A stretch of DNA of 64,000 bases from Hungatella sp. (GTDB taxonomy: Bacteria; Bacillota; Clostridia; Lachnospirales; Lachnospiraceae), in the NCBI GenBank assembly GCA_022792815.1, contig JAAWBS010000068.1, forward strand, positions 1 to 64,000, written 5' to 3'. Shown in pieces: positions 25,001 to 32,989 of this stretch. Made by a program: the position numbers and the translations under genes. Position 1 is the stretch's first letter, and each line of letters starts with the position of its first letter. A model generated the notes under the pieces. That model searched no databases. It saw only the letters and a list, made by a program, of their open reading frames with translations, and had not been told where the DNA came from.

Positions 25001-25996
25001 ATGAGAAAAATGAAGAGATTATTAGGCATCGTATTGGCGGGAGCTATGGCAGTTTCCATGACGGCATGTTCCGGCGGGGCAAGCGGAGATGCTCTTCCGA
25101 AAAATATAGAGTTGCAGGTTCCCGCAAAAGCTGGCGGAGGAACAGATGTGACGGCGAGAGCCTTGGCCACACAGGTTTCCAAAGATTCCGGAAGCAATTT
25201 AGCCATCCAGAACAACACGGACGGAAGCGGCGTCGTGGCTATGGAGAAGGTGAGAAATGCCAAAAATGACGGAACTTCGCTTCTGTTCTTCCACACCACC
25301 ATGCTGATCAAGACGGCTACAGGCGTATACGATCACACGGCGGCAGATGACTTTACGGTGATCGCTGTGGGCGAAAGCCTGGAGAAGACAGGATATGTTC
25401 TGGTAGTGCCCGGCGATTCCCCCTACAGCACCACAGACGACCTGGTAAATGCGGCAAAGGCAGCTCCCGGAACCCTTCTTTTCGGTGTCGAGACCGGAGG
25501 AAGCTCCCACATCATGTGCGGTCTGTTCTCACAGGCAGCGGGCATCGATATCAAGTATGTGGAGGCAGGTTCCGACACGGAGAAGCTGACCGCCCTGGTA
25601 GGCGGCAGCATCCATGCGGCTTTCGTCAATGCCAACCAGGCGAAGCAGTATGTGGAATCCGGCAAGGCGAAGGCTCTGGCATGCTTTTCTGTGGACGAGA
25701 ACGGCGGGGAGAGCACGGTACTTCCGGGTGTCACCAGCCTTGTGGACCAGGGATATGACTGCACCTTTACCACGCTGATGTTTGTGTTAGGGCCTAAAGA
25801 TATGGATCAGGCGAAGGTGACGAAGATCCATGACTACTTTGCCTCCGCGGCATTGAACGAGGAAGTAAAGGCAATCCTGGAGCCCACCGGTATGGCCATG
25901 GAGTTCTTCAGTATTGAAGAAGGCGCGGAGAGAGTAAAGGCACAGCAGGAATCCTTAAACAGCGTAGTAGACATGCTGGGATTAAAACAAAAATAA
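25001..25996 (+). CDS. Tripartite tricarboxylate transporter binding lipoprotein (TctC family)
   Basis: Extracytoplasmic substrate-binding subunit of a TctABC-type secondary transporter. A lipoprotein signal ends at MTAC with Cys23, and the mature part opens IELQVPAKAGGGTDVTARAL, typical of Bug/TctC receptors. Its 331 residues are normal. It lies directly after the GudX-like gene and before the two membrane subunits. With glucarate dehydratase paralogues on both sides, glucarate/galactarate is the probable substrate, but Bug proteins bind many carboxylates, so this is inferred. Confidence 0.92.
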   Translation: MRKMKRLLGIVLAGAMAVSMTACSGGASGDALPKNIELQVPAKAGGGTDVTARALATQVSKDSGSNLAIQNNTDGSGVVAMEKVRNAKNDGTSLLFFHTTMLIKTATGVYDHTAADDFTVIAVGESLEKTGYVLVVPGDSPYSTTDDLVNAAKAAPGTLLFGVETGGSSHIMCGLFSQAAGIDIKYVEAGSDTEKLTALVGGSIHAAFVNANQAKQYVESGKAKALACFSVDENGGESTVLPGVTSLVDQGYDCTFTTLMFVLGPKDMDQAKVTKIHDYFASAALNEEVKAILEPTGMAMEFFSIEEGAERVKAQQESLNSVVDMLGLKQK

Positions 25997-26103
25997 AGAG
26001 CCGTTGAGCGCGGCAAGAGATCAATGAAAAATAAGAGGGGCTGCTTTCAGGATGACAGCCGAACGCAGCCCCAGGCAAAAAAGAGGAAGGAGTCCCAAGT
26101 TTT

Positions 26104-26565
26104 ATGAATATAAAGAGAGACCGGGTTACAGGTGCACTTCTGGTACTGGTGGGCATCGTGGTATTTGTCATGACCAGCCGGCTTCGGGTCCCGTTTTCCA
26201 TGTCTTATCCCGGACCCAAAGCCCTCCCTATGATCGCGGCGTTTGGCTTTGTAGTCTGCGGAGCCGGGATTTTTTTAGAGGGAGTGAAGAAGCAGGAGGC
26301 AGATAAGCCTTTTTTGTCCAGGGAGGGCTGGCTCCGCATGGCTCTTGCCATGGCGGTGCTGGCTGCGTATGTATTTGTCTCCAGTCTGATCGGCTATCTG
26401 ATCACCACACCATTCGCCGCATACGCTCTGACCACCCTGTTTGCAAAGGGAAGCGGGAGCACGCTGAAAGGAAGGATTATCTATTCTGTCCTGCTTTCTG
26501 TGATTATTTATGTGATCTACATCTATGTCTTTGGGCTCAGCCTGCCATCAGGCTCATTGTTTTAG
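26104..26565 (+). CDS. Tripartite tricarboxylate transporter small membrane subunit (TctB family)
   Basis: 153-residue membrane protein with about four helices, starting MNIKRDRVTGALLVLVGIVV and ending with the hydrophobic IYSVLLSVIIYVIYIYVFGL. It is the small poorly conserved subunit that pairs with TctA; the length and placement between TctC and TctA genes are decisive. Thirteen bases separate it from tctA, whose AGGAGGTG site lies in the gap. Sequence conservation in this family is low, so the call leans on context. Confidence 0.88.
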   Translation: MNIKRDRVTGALLVLVGIVVFVMTSRLRVPFSMSYPGPKALPMIAAFGFVVCGAGIFLEGVKKQEADKPFLSREGWLRMALAMAVLAAYVFVSSLIGYLITTPFAAYALTTLFAKGSGSTLKGRIIYSVLLSVIIYVIYIYVFGLSLPSGSLF

Positions 26566-26578
26566 GAGGTGAGAGATT

Positions 26579-28072
26579 ATGATAGCAAATTTACCTTATA
26601 TCCTATCCCAGCTGGTACAGCCTTTTAACCTGATCCTGATGATCGTGGGAACGGCTGTGGGAATTATCTTCGGTGCGATCCCCGGGCTTTCAGGCACTCT
26701 GGCTGTTATGCTGTTTATGCCTCTTACCTACAGCATGGATGCGGGGACGGCGGTGATCTTCCTCATCGCCCTGTGGATCGGAGGATGCTCCGGCGCGTTT
26801 ATCGGTTCCGTACTTTTGGGCATCCCGGGTTCCGCATCCGCAGTCTCCACCTGCTGGGACGGATATCCCATGAGCCAGCAGGGCAAATCCGGAAAAGCCC
26901 TGGCGATCGGTATGGTGGCGTCATTTACAGGGACTTTCTTCAGCGCCATTATCGCGGCTCTCCTCAGCGAGACCATCGCGGATATCGCCTTTCTCATGGG
27001 GCCGTGGGAATATTTTTCTCTGTGCTTTGTGGCTATCACCATGGTACTGGCTATTTCCAAGGGCAATATGTTTAAAGGTCTGGTATCTGCCTGTATCGGC
27101 CTGCTGTTTGCGTCTGTAGGATTTTCGCCCATTGACGCAGAGCCCAGATTTGTATTTGACAATATGTATCTCATGAGCGGCCTCGGCATGACTGTGGTGC
27201 TCATCGGTGTGTTCAGCGTCAGCAGCATCGTCACTTCCTACGGAAAAGGCTTCGGAGCCCTTCCGGAAGTGGACAATAAAAGTGTAAGAGGGATTGGAAT
27301 CACGCTGGGAGAGATCAAAGAGCAGCTGGTGAACATCATTCGCTCCTTCCTCATCGGCCTTGGGATCGGATTTTTGCCAGGTATGGGCTCCGGCCTTTCC
27401 AACCTGGTTGCCTACTCCTCTGCAAAGAATGCTTCCAAAGATCCGGATTCGTTTGGAAAAGGAAATCCGGGGGGAATCTGGGCTCCGGAGGTTGCCAACA
27501 ATGCTTCCATCGGAGGAGCCATGATCCCCATGGCGGCCCTGGGTATTCCGGGAGACTCCACGACGGCTCTGCTCATCGGGGCACTGACCATCCATGGGCT
27601 GGAGATGGGTCCAATGGTATTTAAAAACAGCGGTCATATCGTATACCTGATGTTCGCCACTGTCGCGGTGGTCGCATGTATCATATTGGTGATGCAGGCT
27701 TTGGGGATGAGACTGTTCCCACAGATTCTGAAAGTTCCCTATCACTATATGTATCCGGCACTTCTCATCATCTCCATGGTAAGCGCCTATGTGGATGCGG
27801 GAAGCCTGTACAAATGCGGTATGATGCTGGTATTTGCAGTCGTAGGGATCTTTATGGCTTACGGCGGCATCCCTACGGCCCCGCTGATTCTGGCGTTTAT
27901 TCTGGGCCCCACATTGGAAAGCAACATGCTGAAGGCATTCCAGTATACGGGTACTGTGACAACATTCTTTACAAGACCGATTTCCTGTGTCATGATGGTA
28001 ATCGGAATCGGCTGTGTATTTTCTCCCATTATCCGAACCCTTATAGGGAAGAGGAAGGGCAGCAGCTCATGA
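26579..28072 (+). CDS. Tripartite tricarboxylate transporter large membrane subunit (TctA family)
   Basis: 497-residue transport channel subunit with about 10-12 membrane helices. The family signature regions are present: GIIFGAIPGLSGTLAVMLFM near the start, IGSVLLGIPGSASAVSTCWD, and APEVANNASIGGAMIPM with GIPGDSTTALLIGAL in the second half. It works with the TctC-type receptor at 25001 and the TctB-type subunit to import a carboxylate by ion symport. Its end overlaps a possible upstream ATG of the MBL-fold gene, indicating tight operon packing. Confidence 0.95.
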   Translation: MIANLPYILSQLVQPFNLILMIVGTAVGIIFGAIPGLSGTLAVMLFMPLTYSMDAGTAVIFLIALWIGGCSGAFIGSVLLGIPGSASAVSTCWDGYPMSQQGKSGKALAIGMVASFTGTFFSAIIAALLSETIADIAFLMGPWEYFSLCFVAITMVLAISKGNMFKGLVSACIGLLFASVGFSPIDAEPRFVFDNMYLMSGLGMTVVLIGVFSVSSIVTSYGKGFGALPEVDNKSVRGIGITLGEIKEQLVNIIRSFLIGLGIGFLPGMGSGLSNLVAYSSAKNASKDPDSFGKGNPGGIWAPEVANNASIGGAMIPMAALGIPGDSTTALLIGALTIHGLEMGPMVFKNSGHIVYLMFATVAVVACIILVMQALGMRLFPQILKVPYHYMYPALLIISMVSAYVDAGSLYKCGMMLVFAVVGIFMAYGGIPTAPLILAFILGPTLESNMLKAFQYTGTVTTFFTRPISCVMMVIGIGCVFSPIIRTLIGKRKGSSS

Positions 28073-28101
28073 CGACAATTGATGAAAAAGGAGAGAGAAT
28101 T

Positions 28102-28935
28102 ATGGCATTTCGTTGTACTCCGGCCGCCAAGGATCCGGTGGCCGCTCTGGCTTACAGGCCGTGGACTCTGGCGGTGGAACCTTTTCAGGTGGCCCCTCAT
28201 ACCTGGTATGTGGCGGGGCAGACCTGGGTGGGATGTTATCTGATCGATACGGGAGACGGGTTGATTTTGATCGATACGGCTATTCCGGAGAGTCTGTATA
28301 TGCTGGTGGACTCCATCTATAAGATCGGATATCGGCCTGCAGATATTAAGAAGATTCTCATCAGTCATGCCCATTTTGACCATATGGGGGCAGCCGGGGC
28401 CATGAAAGAACTGACAGGAGCGGAACTCTATATGTCCAGGGAGGATACCAAGTTCATGGAGGACTGTCCGGAGGAGACTTTGGTTCTGGATAAAGACTCT
28501 CATCCTCAGACCTTTACGGTGGACAGGTACTACTCCGACGACGAGCCCATCGTCATGGGAGACGTGACGATCAGGACCATGCTGACTCCGGGTCATACCA
28601 TCGGCTGTACCAGCTTTTTCTGGGAAGTGAAGAACCCGGCAGACGGGGAGATTTACACCGTAGGAATGCACGGCGGTGTGGGGGCCAATACCATGAACGA
28701 TAACTATTACGCAAAAAGCAGGTATCTGACCCCGGCACTGAGGCAGAGATTTTTGGATGACGCAGAGAAACTGAAGGCCGTCCATGTGGATATCGCCCTT
28801 CCAAGCCATCCCAATCAGATCGAGATCGTGGACCGCAGGGGGCGGTACAGTGATGAAAATCAGATCTACCTGGATGAGACTGTGTGGCCGCAGTTTATCG
28901 ATGAGCGGGTGCGGCAGGTGAAGGCGTTAATGTAG
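28102..28935 (+). CDS. Metallo-beta-lactamase-fold hydrolase
   Basis: 277-residue MBL-fold protein with the metal-binding HAHFDH at 89-94 (SHAHFDHMGAAGAM) and a later GHTIGCTSFFWE that supplies another ligand. The order of motifs resembles subclass B3-like beta-lactamases and related hydrolases, but nothing here shows antibiotic hydrolysis. Inside the diacid operon a lactonase acting on glucarolactones is attractive. That is an inference. The ATG at 28102 has AAGGAGAG nine bases upstream. An in-frame ATG at 28069 overlapping the tctA stop would add 11 residues and is an alternative. There is no signal peptide, so it acts in the cytoplasm. Confidence 0.85.
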   Translation: MAFRCTPAAKDPVAALAYRPWTLAVEPFQVAPHTWYVAGQTWVGCYLIDTGDGLILIDTAIPESLYMLVDSIYKIGYRPADIKKILISHAHFDHMGAAGAMKELTGAELYMSREDTKFMEDCPEETLVLDKDSHPQTFTVDRYYSDDEPIVMGDVTIRTMLTPGHTIGCTSFFWEVKNPADGEIYTVGMHGGVGANTMNDNYYAKSRYLTPALRQRFLDDAEKLKAVHVDIALPSHPNQIEIVDRRGRYSDENQIYLDETVWPQFIDERVRQVKALM

Positions 28936-29012
28936 CGTGATGGAAGGGGGAATTATGAGAAGTTTGCAGAAATCTGTTCCCCTGATCACAGATTGAGAAG
29001 GAGGAGATGTGG

Positions 29013-30341
29013 ATGGTTCCGACGATTGTGAAGATGGAAGTGTTTCCTGTGGCCGGGAAGGACTGTATGGAGCTGAACTTAAGCGGGGCTCATGCGCCTT
29101 ATTTTACGAGAAATATCGTGATTTTGACAGACAGCAGCGGAGAGACCGGAGTAGGCGAGGTGCCTGGGGGGAAGAAGATTACGGCGGCCCTCCAGGAGTG
29201 TATCCCCCTTGTGGAGGGGACCAGGGTTTCAGAATATAAGAGCACTTTGCTGAAAGTGAAAAGGTATCTGGACTCCAAAGGGGAGGAGGATGTGAGAGGC
29301 AACCAGACCTTTGACCTGAGGACCGGAGTCCATGTGGTGACAGCCATCGAGGCGCCCTGTCTGGATCTTCTGGGGAAGCATCTGGGAGTTCCGGTGTGCG
29401 AACTCCTGGGAGACGGACAGCAGAGAGACAAGGTGAGGATGTTAGGCTATCTGTTCTTTGTGGGAGATAAAAACAAGACGGATCTGCCCTATGATTCGGA
29501 GCCGGACAGTGACTGTGAGTGGTACCGGATCCGCCATGAGGAGGCGCTGACTGCAGAAAAGATCGTGGCCTTTGCAAGAGCGACTCATGAGAAGTACGGA
29601 TTTCAGGACTTTAAGCTGAAGGGCGGCGTGCTGCCGGGCAGCGAGGAGATGGATGTGATCCGGGCTTTGAAGAAGGCCTTCCCGGAGGCCAGGATCGACC
29701 TGGATCCCAACGGGGGCTGGCTTTTGGAGCAGGCAGTGGAGTATGTCAAGGGGATGCAGGGGATTCTCACTTACTGCGAGGATCCCTGCGGGGCCGAGGG
29801 AGTCTACTCCGGCCGTGAGATTATGAGTGAGTTCCGCCGCCGCACCGGCTTCCCCACAGCCACCAATATGATCGCCACAGACTGGAGAGAGGTGGGGCAT
29901 TCCTTAGAGTCCCAGGCAGTGGACATCATCCTGGCGGATCCTCATTTCTGGACTATGAGCGGATCCGTCCGGGTGGCCCAGATGTGTCACGATTTCGGGT
30001 ATACCTGGGGAAGTCATTCCAACAATCATTTTGACATCTCTCTGGCCATGTTTACCCAGGTGGGGGCTGCGGTGCCCGGTGAATACAATGCCCTGGACAC
30101 CCACTGGATCTGGCAGGAGGGCCTGGAGCGCCTGACGAAGGAGCCTCTTCGGATCGTGGAAGGGTGTGTGGAAGTGCCGAAAAAACCGGGCCTCGGCATC
30201 GAGGTGGACCGGGAGCAGGTGATGAGAGCTCATCAGCTGTACTTAGACCACTGTCTGGGCGGAAGGGACGACTCCGTGGGGATGCAGTACCTGATTCCAG
30301 GGTGGAAGTTTGATCCCAAGAGGCCGTGCCTGGTGAGGTAA
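29013..30341 (+). CDS. gudD: Glucarate dehydratase
   Basis: Converts D-glucarate (and L-idarate) to 5-keto-4-deoxyglucarate; enolase superfamily, about 442 residues. Agreement with E. coli GudD as I remember it is high throughout, for example [79 protein letters not shown] and [20 protein letters not shown], and includes all metal and acid/base residues. The start at 29013 is preferred because AAGGAGG lies eight bases before it; the ATG at 29007 is too close to that site. Last gene of the operon. It shares roughly half its residues with the GudX-like paralogue at 23625. Confidence 0.95.
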   Translation: MVPTIVKMEVFPVAGKDCMELNLSGAHAPYFTRNIVILTDSSGETGVGEVPGGKKITAALQECIPLVEGTRVSEYKSTLLKVKRYLDSKGEEDVRGNQTFDLRTGVHVVTAIEAPCLDLLGKHLGVPVCELLGDGQQRDKVRMLGYLFFVGDKNKTDLPYDSEPDSDCEWYRIRHEEALTAEKIVAFARATHEKYGFQDFKLKGGVLPGSEEMDVIRALKKAFPEARIDLDPNGGWLLEQAVEYVKGMQGILTYCEDPCGAEGVYSGREIMSEFRRRTGFPTATNMIATDWREVGHSLESQAVDIILADPHFWTMSGSVRVAQMCHDFGYTWGSHSNNHFDISLAMFTQVGAAVPGEYNALDTHWIWQEGLERLTKEPLRIVEGCVEVPKKPGLGIEVDREQVMRAHQLYLDHCLGGRDDSVGMQYLIPGWKFDPKRPCLVR

Positions 30342-30368
30342 TATTTTTGGGGACTGCGATAATGTGCC

Positions 30369-30455
30369 GAGAGCCCCGGGCATCGGGCTGCCGGCACCAT
30401 CGCCAATAAGATCTTTGATGAGGGGGATGTGGTGACCAAGATTGCAGTACCATAG
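30369..30455 (+). pseudogene. Short C-terminal gene remnant (tentative)
   Basis: A 28-codon open stretch ending in TAG at 30455 reads HRAAGTIANKIFDEGDVVTK and then IAVP, which looks like the tail of a protein rather than random sequence. There is no start codon or ribosome site. It is probably debris between gudD and the terminator. Family not identified. Confidence 0.25.
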
Positions 30456-30486
30456 GCAAGAAAAGCCAGATACAAAAAGACAGATA

Positions 30487-30532
30487 AAAGACCGCAGTAC
30501 CGGCGATGGAAAACGCCGATGCTGCGGTCTTT
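30487..30532. terminator. Bidirectional terminator between gudD and the XRE gene
   Basis: AAAGACCGCAG and CTGCGGTCTTT are perfect 11-bp arms with an inner CGGCG/CGCCG stem. A- and T-runs in the outer arm let it work for both converging units. Confidence 0.85.
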
Positions 30533-30548
30533 GTCCTGCCGGAAGGTC

Positions 30549-30938
30549 TCAGACAGGACTGTGGTTTCTGTCCATAACCGTGCCCTCTGCAGCTTGTGTG
30601 TTTTTATCCGACAGCTTCTCCTGAAGTCTGGCAAGGTGACGAATCTGTTCTAATGCATAGTCCTGGAATTCCGGCCTTAAGGACTGGAAGATCTCAAGCG
30701 CCTCATTTAACTTCTTGTCTGTCTTTGGCTTTGTGTGAAACATGGAGCCGTTTCCTGTCTGAATCCAAAATTCATTGACGCCATAGAGGTCACAGATGTG
30801 TCTGACAAGCAGTTCTTTCGGCTTTACCCGGCCGTATTCGATATTGCTGATCACGTCGCGGCTGACGCCCAGCTTTTCGCCGAATTCACGCTGCGATAGT
30901 TGGAGAGCTTCTCGTATTAATTTGATTCTGTTGTTCAA
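30549..30938 (-). CDS. XRE-family transcriptional regulator with TTG start
   Basis: 129-residue Cro/CI-type regulator: helix-turn-helix at about 10-32 (SQREFGEKLGVSRDVISNIE), then a helical tail. The start is read as TTG at 30938 because GGGAGGG lies seven bases upstream and the product then begins MNNRIKLIREALQLSQREFG, the normal N-terminus for this family. In-frame ATGs farther upstream have no ribosome site and would run through the promoter. It diverges from the polysaccharide operon, and a perfect dyad covers both promoters' -35 boxes. It is therefore likely an autoregulator that also controls that operon. Confidence 0.88.
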   Translation of the reverse strand: MNNRIKLIREALQLSQREFGEKLGVSRDVISNIEYGRVKPKELLVRHICDLYGVNEFWIQTGNGSMFHTKPKTDKKLNEALEIFQSLRPEFQDYALEQIRHLARLQEKLSDKNTQAAEGTVMDRNHSPV

Positions 30939-30990
30939 TATTTTGCCCTCCCAAACTTTCCCTGTTATTCTGCTTATTTCCATATTTTTT

Positions 30991-31019
30991 ATCATACCGC
31001 ACAAAAACCAGGTTGTCAA
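30991..31019 (-). promoter_or_regulatory. Promoter of the XRE gene
   Basis: On the minus strand TTGACA, 17 bp and TATGAT, near-consensus sigma-70. The -35 box lies inside the left arm of the 31012-31051 dyad. Confidence 0.75.
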
Positions 31020-31051
31020 CACAGGCATACAATTTGAGTAGTGTTGACAAC
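31012..31051. promoter_or_regulatory. Inverted-repeat operator covering both divergent -35 boxes
   Basis: GTTGTCAACAC (31012-31022) and GTGTTGACAAC (31041-31051) are perfect 11-bp arms. A second, offset dyad TTTGAGT/ACTCAAA overlaps the right arm. A protein bound here would block or switch both promoters. Confidence 0.7.
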
Positions 31052-31072
31052 TCAAATAATGTGTGTTATATT
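31044..31072 (+). promoter_or_regulatory. Promoter of the surface-polysaccharide operon
   Basis: TTGACA (31044-31049), a 17-bp spacer and TATATT (31067-31072). It lies 38 bases before the first small gene; no other strong promoter is visible before 49.2 kb. Confidence 0.75.
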
Positions 31073-31109
31073 GAGTCTGCAACACAAGAAAAAAGAGGAG
31101 GACGAGCAG

Positions 31110-31286
31110 ATGACACAACCAAAGGAACAGACAGCAAAGGCAGCGGAGTTTAGTACTCTTTTTGATAGTCTTGACGAGAGAGGGAAGGAAAGTGCCCTGT
31201 GTATATTAAAGGCCCTGGACTTTGCGCAGTCCGTGATGGCAGATTTAGGAGAACACGGACAGCATACGGCAGGAAGCGCTACCTAA
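31110..31286 (+). CDS. Small protein of unknown function, first gene of the polysaccharide operon
   Basis: 58 residues, acidic and probably helical (TLFDSLDERGKESALCILKA). An AGGAGG site lies eight bases before the ATG and a strong promoter just upstream, so translation is well supported. I do not recognise a family, though it resembles the short proteins often found after XRE regulators in mobile or variable loci. It precedes the recombinase-like gene by 30 bases. Confidence 0.65.
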   Translation: MTQPKEQTAKAAEFSTLFDSLDERGKESALCILKALDFAQSVMADLGEHGQHTAGSAT

Positions 31287-31316
31287 AGGTGCAAAAGAAG
31301 AGAAGAGGTGAGAGAC

Positions 31317-32156
31317 TTGGAACAGGTGCTGAATCAGAAAGGAAGACAGAAGGACAGAATCGAAGAATTTATAAAAATCCAGGGAAAAGAAAGAGGTTTG
31401 GACGAGAGGACCGTAAAAGCATATCGCTTGGATCTGGAACACCTGTACCAATGGTTTCGGGAGAACGGATTTACCGATTTAGATGGAGGAACCATAGAAC
31501 GGTATTTAAAATATCTCATAAATGAGAGGAAGCTGAGAACCTCCACCATAACAAGAAAGTACCGGGTATTTTGCTATTATACAGAATATCTTTTCAGGCA
31601 GGGGATTTCTTCGTCTTGTCCTGTCATCGAAGTGCCGAGCCTGGAAGTGGAGGGCGAAAAGCCGGATAACGTGTTGTCAAAAGCAGAGATCGATTCTTTT
31701 TTTATTGCACTGAGCCGGGAATATGAAGATTTAGACAATGATTTTCGAAAGCGTATCTGTCTCCGGGACAATGTGATGATGGAACTGCTGTTTTACCACG
31801 GCCTGGAGGTCAGTGAACTGCTGCGCCTGCATGTCTCTGATTATGACAAAAAGACTGGGATTCTGGTGATCCGGGGGAAGAGAAAAGGGCAGAGGGAGAT
31901 TCGCCTTTTCTCCAGAAATTTGAGAAAGAAGATGGAGTTATGGCTGGACATTCACACATATTTCGAGACACAAGACCAGTATCAGACATACTTATTTCTC
32001 TCTAAGATGGGGCGCCCTTTGTCCATGAAAATGGTGATCTGCATTTTTGATAAATATCGGATCATGGCAGGAATTGAGAAGGAATCTACGCCCAAGGATT
32101 TGAAATGCAGTATGAAGCGATATGCACAGGAGTTGATGGTGGAGAGATGCAGCTGA
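31317..32156 (+). CDS. Tyrosine-recombinase-like protein with lost catalytic residues
   Basis: About 279 residues with the layout of XerC/XerD: N-terminal SAM-like core-binding domain (about 13-100) and a C-terminal integrase fold. Compared with XerD, the first catalytic arginine (GLRVSEL) is Glu164 (HGLEVSELLRL) and the HxxR motif reads KDLK (260-263). The chain ends before the second histidine and the nucleophilic tyrosine. Only the beta-hairpin lysine region (RGKRKGQREI) remains. It cannot be a conventional recombinase; a DNA-binding regulatory role is plausible. The TTG at 31317 is favoured because AGAGG lies eight bases upstream, while the GTG at 31308 overlaps that site. It lies directly before the glycosyltransferase genes. 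Confidence 0.8.
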   Translation: MEQVLNQKGRQKDRIEEFIKIQGKERGLDERTVKAYRLDLEHLYQWFRENGFTDLDGGTIERYLKYLINERKLRTSTITRKYRVFCYYTEYLFRQGISSSCPVIEVPSLEVEGEKPDNVLSKAEIDSFFIALSREYEDLDNDFRKRICLRDNVMMELLFYHGLEVSELLRLHVSDYDKKTGILVIRGKRKGQREIRLFSRNLRKKMELWLDIHTYFETQDQYQTYLFLSKMGRPLSMKMVICIFDKYRIMAGIEKESTPKDLKCSMKRYAQELMVERCS

Positions 32157-32205
32157 CGGCAAAAACAGTGATCAGGCGTGTCAGTGAGAAAGGAATCGGA
32201 CAGAG

Positions 32206-32988
32206 ATGGCTGCGACGGCAAAGGAATATCGGCATAAGGTTGATAAATCCATGATTCCCACCTGTAATATCATGGGCGTGGAGATCGCTGCCATTAACAT
32301 GGACTGGCTGCTGAAATTTACGGATCAATACATCAGGTCTCTGTCAGGAGACTATATGTGTGTGTCCAATGTTCATACTACGGTCACGGCCCATGATAAC
32401 CCGAAATACCGTGCCATACAGAACCGCGGAATCATGGCAATTCCCGATGGAGGTCCCCTTTCCGTTATAGGAAGGCGCCGCGGATTTAAAAATATGGAAC
32501 GCACACCAGGCCCGTCTTATATGGAAGAGATTTTTAAAAGATCAGCGGAGAAGGGATACCGCCACTATTTTTATGGATCTACAGAGGAGACTCTTGAAAA
32601 AATGAGGGGTGTATTGCTGGACAGGTATCCGAGCATTCAGATTGCCGGGATGTACAGCCCGCCTTTTCGCCCTCTGACCCCACAGGAAGACCAGGCTATA
32701 AAAAACCATATCAATGAAGCCTGCCCCGATTTTATCTGGGTAGGGCTGGGGGCTCCCAAACAAGAGAGATGGATGGCAGATCATCAGGGAAAGGTGAACG
32801 GTTTTATGGTCGGCGTAGGAGCCGGGTTCGACTATGTGGCAGGCAATCTCGTCAGAGCGCCTGAGTGGATGCAGAAGGCAAATCTGGAGTGGGGATTTCG
32901 ATTGCTCCAGGACCCGGGAAGGCTGTTTGGAAGATATGCTTATACCAATACCAAGTTTATCTGGAACGCTGTGATAAAGGGAAAATGA
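32206..32988 (+). CDS. WecG/TagA/CpsF-family glycosyltransferase (GT26)
   Basis: 260-residue GT26 enzyme that typically adds the second sugar (such as ManNAc) to an undecaprenyl-diphosphate-linked amino sugar on the inner face of the membrane. The family motifs are clear: IPDGGPLSVIGRRRG with the catalytic Asp, FYGSTEETLEKM, and WVGLGAPKQERWM. Length is normal. It is the first transferase gene in the locus. No initiating phosphoglycosyl transferase is seen in this window, so that step must be encoded elsewhere. It ends two bases before the next gene. Confidence 0.93.
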   Translation: MAATAKEYRHKVDKSMIPTCNIMGVEIAAINMDWLLKFTDQYIRSLSGDYMCVSNVHTTVTAHDNPKYRAIQNRGIMAIPDGGPLSVIGRRRGFKNMERTPGPSYMEEIFKRSAEKGYRHYFYGSTEETLEKMRGVLLDRYPSIQIAGMYSPPFRPLTPQEDQAIKNHINEACPDFIWVGLGAPKQERWMADHQGKVNGFMVGVGAGFDYVAGNLVRAPEWMQKANLEWGFRLLQDPGRLFGRYAYTNTKFIWNAVIKGK

Positions 32989-32989
32989 T

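Noticed and set aside
28102-28935. Antibiotic beta-lactamase
   Set aside because: The MBL fold alone is not evidence of drug hydrolysis; there is no export signal and the gene sits inside a diacid operon.
31317-32156. Active integrase with an attachment site
   Set aside because: Catalytic residues are missing, and no att-like direct repeats or tRNA gene were found nearby.
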